44,426 bases of DNA from Bacillus sp. SM2101. GTDB lineage: Bacteria > Bacillota > Bacilli > Bacillales > SM2101. The notes beneath the pieces were generated by a model. The model searched no databases. It saw only the letters and a list, made by a program, of their open reading frames with translations, and was not told the DNA's origin. The stretch's first letter is position 1, and each line of letters starts with the position of its first letter. A program made the translations under genes and the position numbers. This document shows, piece by piece, positions 36,373 to 44,426 of the stretch. Location of the stretch: the NCBI RefSeq assembly GCF_018588585.1, contig NZ_JAEUFG010000030.1, positions 1-44,426 on the forward strand. Reading direction: 5' to 3'.

Positions 36373-38436
36373 TTTTTCTAGCATAATTGTTAAGCTGATG
36401 AGTGTCACGAGGATTGTGGCGCCCATGTCTGCTAGAATGGCAATCCATAAAGTAAGCCAGCCAGGGATTGTTAATAAGAGCGCAATGACTTTTAATCCTA
36501 GTGCTAAAGTGATATTGAGTTTGATCGTTCTATTCACCTTTTTCGCAATGGATACAGCGCTTGGTAGTTTACCTAGATGGTCTTGCATTAAAACAATATC
36601 AGCCGTTTCAATCGCACTATCTGTTCCTTTTCCCATCGCTATGCCTAGATCAGCGATCGCTAGAGCAGGTGCATCATTTATACCATCACCAATCATCGCT
36701 ACTTTTCCATGGTCATGTATATTTCTTATTTTATCGACTTTTTCCTCTGGAAGAAGGTTTGCATAAAAATCTGTTACGCCTACTATGCCTGCTACCTTTT
36801 CTGCTGTTTTTCCGTGATCCCCTGTAAGCATAATGGTATGTTTTATACCCTTTTTGTGAAGCTCTTTCATAACATGTTTACTTTCCTCACGTATTTCGTC
36901 AGATATACCAAAGATTCCTAATACATGCTGTTGATCAGCGACGATAACTAGTGTGAGCCCTTCGCTCTTTAGGCGATCAATATCTAACTGTATTTTTTCA
37001 TCAAAGTGTATGTGAGGCATGCTTTTTTCATTACCGACAAAATAAGTTTTGTCACTAATTTTCGCAATGACACCACGTCCAGTTGCCGTTTCTATATCAT
37101 CTGCCTCACCGTAAGCTATTTCTTTTTCTGCTACCTTTTTCATGATCGCCTTTGCTAATGGATGTGAAGATTTACTTTCAACAGCTCCCGCAATGTTTAA
37201 CAAATTGTTATCATACTCGATAATTGTTTCTACGTGAGGTTGTCCTTTTGTTAACGTACCTGTTTTATCAAATGCGATGGATTCAATTTTCCCCAACTGC
37301 TCTAGGAAAACACCACCTTTTACGAGAATACCGTTCCGTGCATTGCGTGTAATCCCAGATACTATCGCAATTGGTGAAGATAATATTAAAGCACAAGGGC
37401 AGCCTACGATTAATACAGCTAAACCTTGATAAAGCCATGGTCCCCAAGCATCCCCGAATAACAATGGGGGTACAAGCATAACAAGTAAAGAAATGATCAT
37501 GATAATTGGTGTATAGTACTTAGCAAATTTGTTAATAAACTGCTCAGTTGGTGTCTTCGTTTCCTGTGCTTCTTGCACAAGGTGTAAGATTTGGGCCAAG
37601 GATGAATCCTCATATGCTTTTAAAATCTTCACCTTAAGGACACCTTCATTATTAATGCTGCCACCAAACACATTGGTGCTTGCTTCTTTTTCTACTGGTA
37701 ATGATTCACCAGTAATCGCTGCTTCATTTACCGAGCTTTTCCCATCAATTACTACACCATCAGAAGGTATTTTTGCCCCAGACTTCACTAGAACGATATC
37801 ACCTTCTGTTAAATTTGAAATAGGAACGACTTGTTCAACACCATTCTTAATTAATATTGCATCTTTTGGCGCAACTTGTAGTAATTTCTCCATTGATTTT
37901 CTGGCCTTTTCCATACCGAGACCTTCAAGGTATTCATTTAAACCGAACAAGATGGCAACAATTGTCGCTTCCTTCCATTCACCGATTGAAATTGCTCCAA
38001 TTAAAGCGATCGTCATTAACGTATCAATATTGAATTTAAAACGAGCCAAATTTTTAGCACCTTTTAAAAATGTTTGATATCCGCTGATGACAATTGCCAC
38101 AAGATATAACGAAACAGCTAGTAGAGTTGGTATTGATGATTCAAATAAAATAGTTAACAAAAATAATGTCGTAGAAATCCCTAAGTATACCTTTATTTTA
38201 TTTGTGTTATGGGAATGGGCATGTGAATGATCATGATCTTGAGTCGTTATAAGGGCTGCACCATCACTAGCAAGAATTTTTTTAACTTTGTTGAGGTCGA
38301 TGCTTTCATCAACCTTTAGCTTAGACGAGTTGTATAATAAGGCAGCTGATTCACCATGATCTAGCCCTTTAATCTGCTTTTCCATATCAGCTGCACAATT
38401 CGCGCAGCTCAAACCTTCAATTTTGTACTCTTTCAT
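36370..38436 (-). CDS. Zn2+/Cd2+-type P1B ATPase (CadA/ZntA-like)
   Basis: A membrane pump that exports Zn2+, Cd2+ or Pb2+ using ATP. The 688-residue product starts with a heavy-metal-binding domain with C11-A-N-C14, then a His-rich linker DHDHSHAHSH (67-76). It has the TGES actuator motif (242-245), the CPC metal site (346-348), the phosphorylation site D390-KTGT, GDGINDAPAL, and the end NITLALGLKVIALLL ... LADMGATILVTL. The late Lys and Asp are diagnostic of the P1B-2 (Zn/Cd) group. It follows the ArsR-type repressor gene by 22 bases. Confidence 0.93.
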   Translation of the reverse strand: MKEYKIEGLSCANCAADMEKQIKGLDHGESAALLYNSSKLKVDESIDLNKVKKILASDGAALITTQDHDHSHAHSHNTNKIKVYLGISTTLFLLTILFESSIPTLLAVSLYLVAIVISGYQTFLKGAKNLARFKFNIDTLMTIALIGAISIGEWKEATIVAILFGLNEYLEGLGMEKARKSMEKLLQVAPKDAILIKNGVEQVVPISNLTEGDIVLVKSGAKIPSDGVVIDGKSSVNEAAITGESLPVEKEASTNVFGGSINNEGVLKVKILKAYEDSSLAQILHLVQEAQETKTPTEQFINKFAKYYTPIIMIISLLVMLVPPLLFGDAWGPWLYQGLAVLIVGCPCALILSSPIAIVSGITRNARNGILVKGGVFLEQLGKIESIAFDKTGTLTKGQPHVETIIEYDNNLLNIAGAVESKSSHPLAKAIMKKVAEKEIAYGEADDIETATGRGVIAKISDKTYFVGNEKSMPHIHFDEKIQLDIDRLKSEGLTLVIVADQQHVLGIFGISDEIREESKHVMKELHKKGIKHTIMLTGDHGKTAEKVAGIVGVTDFYANLLPEEKVDKIRNIHDHGKVAMIGDGINDAPALAIADLGIAMGKGTDSAIETADIVLMQDHLGKLPSAVSIAKKVNRTIKLNITLALGLKVIALLLTIPGWLTLWIAILADMGATILVTLISLTIMLEK

Positions 38437-38458
38437 TGTCTAGCTCCTTTTTACTATT

Positions 38459-38791
38459 CTAATGATGTAGAGCATGGTTTATAGTTTGTTCAAGAATATC
38501 CATTACATGTTCATCGTCTTGAGAATAGAATAAAGTTGTGCCTGCCCTTCTGTATTTCACTAATCGTAAATTTTTTAAAAAGCGTAGCTGATGAGATACA
38601 GTTGATTGCAGTAAGCCTAATTTATCAGCAATTTCATTTACTGAGCATTCTTGAGCCGATAACAAATGGAGAATTCGAATTCTTGTAGGATCAGATAATG
38701 CTTTGAACGTTTGAGAAACGATAAATAACGTTTCTTCATCTAATTCCTCATAAGCTGTTTTTATATCAATGTGATTTTTTTTGTCAGTCAT
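38459..38791 (-). CDS. czrA: ArsR/SmtB-family metal sensor, CzrA type
   Basis: A dimeric winged-helix repressor that leaves DNA when Zn2+ or Co2+ binds. The 110-residue product has the ArsR core [21 protein letters not shown] (29-49) and recognition helix [14 protein letters not shown] (61-74). The complete alpha-5 metal site D93-x-H95-x10-H106-x2-H109 is present. The CadC-type N-terminal Cys cluster is absent (only Cys49), so it is CzrA/SmtB-like and not CadC-like. It is co-transcribed with the ATPase and binds its own promoter (operator at 38820-38839). The symbol is by motif likeness. Confidence 0.88.
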   Translation of the reverse strand: MTDKKNHIDIKTAYEELDEETLFIVSQTFKALSDPTRIRILHLLSAQECSVNEIADKLGLLQSTVSHQLRFLKNLRLVKYRRAGTTLFYSQDDEHVMDILEQTINHALHH

Positions 38792-38816
38792 TCAATATCA
38801 CACCTTTTCTATAATA

Positions 38817-38845
38817 TTTATATGTACATATGTTCATATTGACAA
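38817..38845 (-). promoter_or_regulatory. czrA-ATPase promoter with embedded ArsR/SmtB-type operator
   Basis: On the minus strand TTGTCA (38845-38840), 17 bases, and TATAAA (38822-38817). The spacer is ATATGAACATATGTACATAT (38839-38820), a 20-base inverted repeat with one mismatched pair, close to the ATATGAACA...TGTTCATAT operator of ArsR/SmtB metal sensors. Bound repressor would sit between -35 and -10. Confidence 0.82.
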
Positions 38846-38915
38846 TAATTTGATTTAAAACTACCATAGCTTTCTTATAATCGTCAATAAAATTCTTGCA
38901 ATTAATCATATAAAG

Positions 38916-38944
38916 TTGGCAATTGGGCACTTACTACATATGAT
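38916..38944 (+). promoter_or_regulatory. Promoter of the feoAB remnant operon
   Basis: TTGGCA (38916-38921), 17 bases, TATGAT (38939-38944). No GATAATGATTATC-like Fur box is seen at it, which would be expected for a functional iron-uptake operon. Confidence 0.55.
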
Positions 38945-39035
38945 GTAACTAAAAGTTGATCGAGGGAAACATATTAAGTTTCACCCCTACATTTAGGCCA
39001 GGGGGGAATATTCATGAGGACATCCAATAAAACAA

Positions 39036-39264
39036 ATGAATGATACCATTTTACTTCTGGAGATGCAGTGAAAATTGAGAGGTTACATATCTCTGGAGCA
39101 ATGAGAAGAAGATTACTAGACTTGGGCTTCGTTCCTGGAGCGATCGTAAAAGTCCTACACAGCGTAGCCCTTTCGTGATCCAATTGCATTTGCGGTCAGT
39201 GACACTAAGAAAAGAAAAAAGCTCTAAAATTTATGCTACAAAAATAGAAGAGGAATCACATTGA
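39036..39264 (+). pseudogene. feoA: feoA remnant (frameshifted ferrous iron transport protein A)
   Basis: FeoA is a small SH3-like cytoplasmic partner of FeoB. A possible start ATG (39036) reads MNDTILL. After a frame change near 39052 follows SGDAVKIERLHISGAMRRRL and then LDLGFVPGAIVKVLH, a clear FeoA core. The frame stops at TGA 39176-39178. The expected RSPFGDPIAFAVSDT and LRKEKSSKIYAT are spread over two other frames up to TGA 39262-39264. At least three frameshifts are therefore needed to restore the protein. Its stop overlaps the TTG start of feoB (TTGA), so it was once an intact feoAB operon. Sequencing error is unlikely to explain all shifts. Confidence 0.85.
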
Positions 39265-41358
39265 GTACATTTACGATTGCGCTCGCAGGGAACCCCAATA
39301 CCGGAGAAAGCACGTTATTTAATACTCTTACTTGCTTACGTCAACAAACTGGTAACTGGCCAGGAAAAACGGTATTGCGAGCTGAAGGAGATTTTGAATA
39401 TCAAGAAAACCAATTTAAAGTGATAGATTTACCAGGAACATACTCATTATACTCAAATTCATCCGACGAAGAAGTAGCAAGGAATTATATATTATTTGAA
39501 AAGCCAGATGTTACAGTCGTTGTTATAGACGCAACTGCGCTAAAAAGAAATTTAAATTTAGCGCTACAAATTATGGAGATGACAGACCGAGTAATTGTCT
39601 GTGTCAATTTAATTGATGAAGCTAAGAGAAAAGGAATTCATATTAATGAAGAAAAACTAGCTAAAACTCTTGGCGTTCCTGTAGTAAAAATCTCTGCCAG
39701 AAACAAAACAGGAATTAATACTCTGTTAGATCAAATAAATAAAATGTGCCTTGGACAAATAGAAACTAAACCATACCAAATTTAATATAACGATGAATTG
39801 GAGGAGGAGATTAATAACCTCATTCCAAAAATTCAAAATGTGCTTGGCACTCACTTACCTTTGAGATGGATTGCACTGCGTATTTTAGATGGAGATACGA
39901 GCTTAATAGAAGAACTTAAGCTTCATTTATCAGGAAAAAAGGAGGTTCAACACCTTGCAGAGTCAAATTCAGTTCAACCAGGATGCCATTGATCAATTAT
40001 TTGCTCAAGGATCAGTAAGCTCTTCTGACGATAGAACGAGAGATCAAATTGTTTCTAAAATTTATGAAACATCAAATGCCATTACATCAGATGTTTTGAC
40101 GTTCGATCAGCAAGATAGATTTCAAAGATCTGAAAAGATAGATAAAATTCTCACTTCTCCTATTTGGGGCTTCCCGATTATGCTAGCAATTTTAGGGCTC
40201 ATATTTTATCTAACAATCGCAGGCGCGAACGTCCCATCTTCTATGCTAGCCACATTTTTTGGCACCATCGAAGGTTACATTACGGCTGCATTTAATGCGG
40301 TAAATGCACCAGATTGGTTACATGGGGTCTTAGTATTAGGACTATATAGAGGGACATCTTGGGTCATAAGCGTCATGCTACCACCAATGGCGATTTTCTT
40401 CCCTGTCTTTGCTTTACTAGAAAACTATGGGTATTTGCCTCGTGTAGCATTTAATATGGATCGGTTATTCAAGCGTGCAGGCGCACATGGAAAACAGTCG
40501 TTAACGATGGCGATGGGCTTTGGATGTAACGCCGCGGCAATCATGTCGACTAGAATTATAGAATCTCCACGGGAGAGAATGCTAGCCATTCTTACAAATA
40601 ACTTTGTACCTTGTAATGGACGCTGGCCAACAATTATTTTAATGGCTTCATTGTTTATGGCTGCAAGCTACACTGGAGGTACTGCCACACTTGTTACAGC
40701 AGCAACTGTTATGGGCATCGTCTTATTTGGTATCGTTGTAACATTATCAGTATCGTGGGTGTTATCTAAAACGGCTTTAAAAGGTGTTCCAACTCACTAC
40801 ACGTTAGAGCTGCCACCTTATCGTAAGCCACAATTTTGGAATACGATTGTAAGAGCTACGCTTGATAAATCTGTATTTGTGTTGAAACGAGCAATTATTA
40901 TCGCTGCACCAGCAGGTGTACTCACATGGGTCTTTGCAAACATTTACATTGGGGATACGAGCATCTTAATGTATGTAGTCAATTTCTTAGATCCATTTGC
41001 ACAGCTGCTCGGTCTTGACGGCTTTATCTTAATGGCATTTATTTTAGGGTTACCAGCAAATGAAATTGTCTTGCCAATTTTATTAATGGGATATTTATCT
41101 ACAGGTGCTATGCTAGAGGTAGAAGATTTAAATTCTTTAAAGAATATCTTCATCGATAACGGATGGACTTGGTTAACAGCCCTTAATGTCATGCTGTTCT
41201 CATTGCTCCATTATCCTTGTGGAACAACATTAGTAAATATATATAAAGAAACTAAAAGTGCAAAATGGACATTTTTATCATTTCTCATTCCTACACTGAT
41301 TGCTGTGGGTGTAACATTTATTATCGCACAAGTCGTAAGAGGTCTAGGCCTAGTATAA
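39261..41358 (+). pseudogene. feoB: feoB broken into three frames (ferrous iron transporter B)
   Basis: FeoB is the GTPase-linked Fe2+ importer. Part 1 (TTG 39261 to TAA 39785, 174 residues) is the G domain: G1 reads GNPNTGESTLF, with Glu in place of the invariant Lys, while G3 DLPGTYSL, G4 NLIDEA and G5 SARNKTG remain. Part 2 is the same frame after the nonsense codon (to 39992) and is the helical GDI-like region. Part 3 lies in the +1 frame (39955-41358, 467 residues) and holds the whole membrane domain (GFGCNAAAIMSTR, NNFVPCNGRWP, GLPANEIVLPI). The nonsense codon, the frameshift and the P-loop change together argue for loss. AAGGAGG stands 9 bases before a TTG at 39955, so the membrane part could still be made. 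Confidence 0.88.
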
Positions 41359-41368
41359 CAGGTCTAAC

Positions 41369-41406
41369 CCCCATCACTTTTAAAGTGTAAAAGTGATGGG
41401 GTTCTT
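41369..41406 (+). terminator. Terminator after feoB
   Basis: CCCCATCACTTTT (41369-41381) pairs perfectly over 13 bp with AAAAGTGATGGGG (41389-41401) around AAAGTGT, followed by TTCTTTTTAA. Confidence 0.9.
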
Positions 41407-41436
41407 TTTAACCTTTGTTATCAAATTAGTACTAAA

Positions 41437-41546
41437 AAAGTGATTTATTATGTTAGTCATCGTTGTACAATAGAAAAGATGCAACGAACGCTAGGTTTAG
41501 ACATGCTTATATGTAAGAATAAAAGCAACAATTAATGCGAAAAAGA
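41437..41546 (-). repeat. Dispersed repeat family R1, copy on minus strand
   Basis: On the minus strand it reads TTTTTCGCATTAATTGTTGC, ATATAAGCATGT, GTTCGTTGCATCTTTT, AACGATGACTAACATAATAAATCACTT, the most complete copy. It fills much of the gene-free spacer between feoB and the MBL-fold gene (41407-41640). Confidence 0.6.
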
Positions 41547-41640
41547 CCATGCTCACTTTTTTATCATTGAGACTTAGATACAACTGTATATATCATACAT
41601 AAATTGAGTTTTCATACTACCAAAATAAAATTAAAGGATT

Positions 41641-41688
41641 TGACCTCCCACTCATTTAACGCTACAGCAGCGGGGGTCAGACTCCTTT
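41641..41688. repeat. GTCTGACCC hairpin repeat overlapping the 3' end of the MBL-fold gene
   Basis: TGACCTCC (41641-41648) pairs with GGGGGTCA (41672-41679), including one G-T pair. On the minus strand AGGAGTCTGACCCCCGCTGC resembles AGGGGTCTGACACCTGCTGC of the element at 36319-36372. The stop TGA of the MBL-fold gene (41679-41677) is the TGA inside GTCTGACC, so the last codons are contributed by the repeat. Confidence 0.55.
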
Positions 41689-42525
41689 GATAAATGCTTT
41701 TAGTAAGAATAGTTCATCTTCATTTGGTTTTCTGTTGTAGTGGTTTACGAATTTTTGGATTGCCTGTTGTTCTGTGTCGTTACTTTCCACTAAATCCCCT
41801 ATCGCTTTTACTACATTTAGATAATAGTCGGCCAATTGCTGTTTCGTTTCAGGATTTATATGTGATGAGACATAGTAATCGACATCATAGCTTAATATTT
41901 TGTCTATTAGGGGATATATATTTTCTTTTGAATATTTAAATGATCGTTCATAAATATCAACCCATAAGCAGTCCGAGATAACAAGCACTCTCTCTTCAGG
42001 TACATGGATCACGATAGAATCGGGTGCATGGTCTCCACCTACATGTTCCAATATACAAGTCACTCCACCTAGGTCAATAGTTAATTCACCTGAAAACGTC
42101 ATATCTGGAAGCTGTATTGTTAATTGTTTTCTTTCATCCTCTGTCATCGCTCTTAATAGGTAATCCTGACAAAATTCACTTTCTATCCCTGCTTGAACAC
42201 GCTCTATAATTGATTTGTCGTCCCATTCAAATCGGCTCATTTCCTCAATCTTTTCTTTCGTCATTTCGTGTGAGATTGTAGGGAGATTCATTGTCTCAAT
42301 TCCAAAAACATGATCCCAATGCCAATGTGTAATAGCTAAATAGCTTGGATTTGGAACATTTAGTTGCCGGACTTCCTCTAAAAATTTTTCCGCATGTTTT
42401 GGTGAATTTCCAGCATCTATGACAAGGCTTTTTTCTTTACCTACGACAAGTAATAAAATCGGCTGATCTGTTTCTTGATTAAAATCCATATAATATATAT
42501 TTTTTGTAAGAGTATGTAACATCAT
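41677..42525 (-). CDS. Metallo-beta-lactamase-fold hydrolase
   Basis: A zinc-dependent hydrolase of the MBL superfamily; substrate unknown. The 282-residue product has the metal site T-H67-W-H69-W-D71-H72 and later conserved His residues in HVGGDHAPDS and SSHINPE. ISDCLWVD gives the bridging Asp. It ends with about 60 mostly helical residues. It is cytoplasmic (no signal peptide). The ribosome site GGAGG is 5 bases before the first ATG and 8 bases before the second, so the start may be one codon later. It stands alone, and its 3' end runs into a hairpin repeat. Confidence 0.9.
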   Translation of the reverse strand: MMLHTLTKNIYYMDFNQETDQPILLLVVGKEKSLVIDAGNSPKHAEKFLEEVRQLNVPNPSYLAITHWHWDHVFGIETMNLPTISHEMTKEKIEEMSRFEWDDKSIIERVQAGIESEFCQDYLLRAMTEDERKQLTIQLPDMTFSGELTIDLGGVTCILEHVGGDHAPDSIVIHVPEERVLVISDCLWVDIYERSFKYSKENIYPLIDKILSYDVDYYVSSHINPETKQQLADYYLNVVKAIGDLVESNDTEQQAIQKFVNHYNRKPNEDELFLLKAFIKGV

Positions 42526-42925
42526 TAATTCCTCCTATAATAATGACTCATGGTTTATATACTAACAGAAAGCAACTTAAAAAATAACTTATCAAAAATT
42601 GCATACTGAACTGAATATTAACTTAGATTTATATAGTTTGTATGCTTTAAAAAATGTCCTAAGTGAATGGATCACATAAATTGTATTAGATTTAATAAAT
42701 TATTCCTTATTTTGATAATAACTAATCATATTTAACCGTTTAGGTAAACTATAAATGACCATTTCAAAACACCTTTGGTATTTATAATACAATCAGAGTA
42801 GTTATCTGAAGCGCCTGATAAAAGGATAAACAGAGTAACTTGCTGTCACTAGTTTTTTTGCATAGAAGGCTACTACTAGTAAAGGATTTTGTTTACATTT
42901 ACATACAATCCTAAATCGTTAAAAA
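42526..42925. other. Gene-free AT-rich spacer upstream of the MBL-fold gene
   Basis: About 400 bases in which I see no gene, no strong hairpin and no clear promoter beyond the MBL-fold ribosome site. Confidence 0.4.
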
Positions 42926-42949
42926 ATAGAGTCGCCTAAGCGACTCTAT
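42921..42949 (-). terminator. Terminator of the fibronectin-III repeat gene
   Basis: On the minus strand ATAGAGTCG (42949-42941) pairs with CGACTCTAT (42934-42926) around CTTAGG, followed by TTTTTT. Confidence 0.9.
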
Positions 42950-42995
42950 CTAGAGATAAATATTACTATAAATTTTACTTTTATAAAATTCAGGT

Positions 42996-44426
42996 TTAGT
43001 AAGTGATACTAAAATACATAATATATTCGTATACGATGTAATCTACTCTGTTATCGTATTCAAATTTATAGTAATCCTGTCCTTCACCATTAGCTCTATT
43101 CTCAAACCACGTTACGAAATCATTTATTTGATTAATAGATAAATCGTAACTAAATATAGCGCCATCTTCCATAGTAATAACAAGGTTTGCTATTGTCGCC
43201 TCTGGGTCAGCAACAATAACTTCTGAATACTCACTCTCTCCATGCTCATTCACTGCCGTTACTACATAATAGTACGTTGTGTTGTTTGCTATGTCTATAT
43301 CAATGTAGCTTGTTTCATTGACATTTTGAGCAACTGAGATGTATGGGCCATCGACCGTTGTGGAGCGGTAAACGTTATATGTCGTTGCATTCGTTACTTC
43401 TCCCCACGATACGGTAACTTGTCCTTCCTCATTTACGATCGTTATATCTGTTGGTGCTGATGGAACTAGCACTCCAGGTGTTCCAGATATCTCTTCAGAG
43501 TACCCACTTTCTCCTTGCTCATTCACTGCCGTTACTACGTAGTAGTACGTTGTGTTGTTCGTGATGTCTACATCGATATAGTTTGTTGCAGTCACGTTTT
43601 GAGCAACTGAGATGTATGGACCATCGACCGTTGTGGAGCGGTAAACGTTATATGTCGTTGCGTTCGTCACTTCTCCCCACGATACAGTAACTTCCCCGTC
43701 TCCATTCAATATACTGATACCTACTGGTGCTGATGGGATTAGCACCCCAGGTGTTCCAGATACCTCTTCAGAATATCCACTCTCTCCATGCTCATTCACT
43801 GCCGTTACTACGTAGTAGTACGTCGTGTTGTTCGTGATGTCTACATCAATATAGTTTGTTTCAGTCACGTTTTGAGCAATTGAGATGTATGGACCATCGA
43901 CCGTTGTGGAGCGGTAAACGTTATATGTCGTTGCGTTCGTCACTTCTCCCCATGATACAGTAACTTCCCCGTCTCCATTCAATATACTAATACCTACTGG
44001 TGCTGATGGAACTAGCACTCCAGGTGTTCCAGATATCTCTTCTGAATATCCACTTTCTCCATGCTCATTTACTGCCGTTACTACGTAGTAGTACGTTGTG
44101 TTGTTCGTGATGTCTACATCAATATAGTTTGTTTCATTGACGTTTTGAGCAACTGAGATGTACGGACCATTGATCGTTGTGGAGCGGTAAACGTTATATG
44201 TCGTTGCGTTCGTTACTTCTCCCCACGATACAGTAACTTGTCCTTCCTCATTTACGATTGTTATATCTGTTGGTGCTGATGGAACCTGAACTTCTGGAGT
44301 TTCAGATATCTCTTCTGAATATCCACTTTCTCCATGCTCATTCACTGCCGTTACTACGTAGTAGTACGTCGTGTTGTTCGTGATGTCTACATCAATATAG
44401 TTTGTTGCAGTCACATTTTGGGCAAC
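42996..44426 (-). CDS. Fibronectin type III repeat protein, C-terminal part (5' end outside window)
   Basis: The visible 476 residues are almost entirely tandem fibronectin type III domains of 91 residues, each with SAP..ITI...GQVTVSWGEV, ATTYNVYRSTT, GPYISVAQNV, TNYIDVDI and NNTTYYYVVTAVNEHGESGYSEE. Such arrays act as spacers or binders in secreted or surface proteins of Gram-positive bacteria. The last 70 residues form a different small domain (TMEDGAIFSYDLSINQINDF ... FENRANGEGQDYYKFEYDNR, ending IVYEYIMYFSITY). No LPXTG or membrane anchor is at the C-terminus. The frame is open at the window edge, so signal peptide and total length are unknown. A terminator follows. Confidence 0.88.
   Translation of the reverse strand, partial: VAQNVTATNYIDVDITNNTTYYYVVTAVNEHGESGYSEEISETPEVQVPSAPTDITIVNEEGQVTVSWGEVTNATTYNVYRSTTINGPYISVAQNVNETNYIDVDITNNTTYYYVVTAVNEHGESGYSEEISGTPGVLVPSAPVGISILNGDGEVTVSWGEVTNATTYNVYRSTTVDGPYISIAQNVTETNYIDVDITNNTTYYYVVTAVNEHGESGYSEEVSGTPGVLIPSAPVGISILNGDGEVTVSWGEVTNATTYNVYRSTTVDGPYISVAQNVTATNYIDVDITNNTTYYYVVTAVNEQGESGYSEEISGTPGVLVPSAPTDITIVNEEGQVTVSWGEVTNATTYNVYRSTTVDGPYISVAQNVNETSYIDIDIANNTTYYYVVTAVNEHGESEYSEVIVADPEATIANLVITMEDGAIFSYDLSINQINDFVTWFENRANGEGQDYYKFEYDNRVDYIVYEYIMYFSITY
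43220..44426 (-). repeat. Tandem coding repeat, 273-bp period
   Basis: The GCCGTTACTAC landmark recurs at 43255, 43528, 43801, 44074 and 44347, exactly 273 bases (91 codons) apart. The copies are close to identical in DNA, including synonymous positions, apart from short variable patches, and the most C-terminal copy is the most diverged. The array continues past the window end. Confidence 0.93.

Noticed and set aside
38880-39035. Fur box at the feo promoter
   Set aside because: No GATAATGATTATC-like 7-1-7 palindrome could be found near 38916-38944.
43220-44426. CRISPR-like array suggested by regularly spaced repeats
   Set aside because: The period is 273 bp, an open reading frame runs throughout, and the units are fibronectin-III domains.

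Overview
The window is low-GC Firmicutes chromosome whose backbone is the clpP / tRNA-Arg / crh-whiA-yvcK-rapZ-yvcI / trxB / yvcD / hisZGDBHAFI / yvoF-ppaX-yvoD-lgt-hprK / yvlAB / uvrA-uvrB block known from Bacillus subtilis. Gene order, strong AGGAGG ribosome sites, frequent TTG and GTG starts, a CtsR box, a LexA-type box and a yybP-ykoY riboswitch all point to Bacillaceae. The species cannot be named from the sequence.

Layout. 1-830: 3' part of an IS1182-type transposase gene with its terminator. 831-901: tRNA-Arg(CCG), minus strand. 1031-1694: clpP on the plus strand, with a CtsR operator lying on its promoter. 1750-5590: the minus-strand operon yvcI-rapZ-yvcK(glmR)-whiA-crh. 6057-8800: trxB and the TPR gene yvcD. 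9342-10853: a plus-strand 14-TM drug exporter. 10984-17760: complete his operon, carrying a perfect 304-bp tandem duplication that leaves a truncated extra hisA 5' end before the intact hisA. 18331-20001: promoter, Mn2+ riboswitch with two stacked terminators, then a CPA2 cation/proton antiporter. 20279-24291: yvoF, ppaX, yvoD, lgt, hprK. 24804-26338: yvlB and a yvlA-like gene behind a SigW-like promoter. 26900-30487: a divergent chemoreceptor and a sodium-dependent transporter inserted into the otherwise conserved block. 30624-35490: uvrB-uvrA. 36370-38791: Zn/Cd efflux ATPase and its CzrA-type repressor with operator. 38916-41358: a decayed feoA-feoB ferrous iron operon. 41677-42525: a metallo-beta-lactamase-fold protein. 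42996-44426: the 3' part of a gene with fibronectin-III repeats.

How parts work together. Crh and HPr kinase (HprK) are two halves of the carbon catabolite signalling circuit. YvcK/GlmR and RapZ lie with Crh in one operon of envelope and central-metabolism regulators. Lgt and PpaX share the HprK operon. Metal homeostasis recurs: a Mn riboswitch, a Zn/Cd sensor-exporter pair and a broken Fe2+ importer.

Most of the window is ordinary core genome and I saw no defence island, CRISPR array or clearly new multi-gene system. The most unusual items are the hisA duplication, the riboswitch with mutually exclusive hairpins ahead of a CPA2 antiporter, the feoAB decay with breaks at domain borders, a structured leader before the chemoreceptor, and three families of short dispersed repeats in the spacers. 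Family names, motifs and distances were read by eye; no database search was run.
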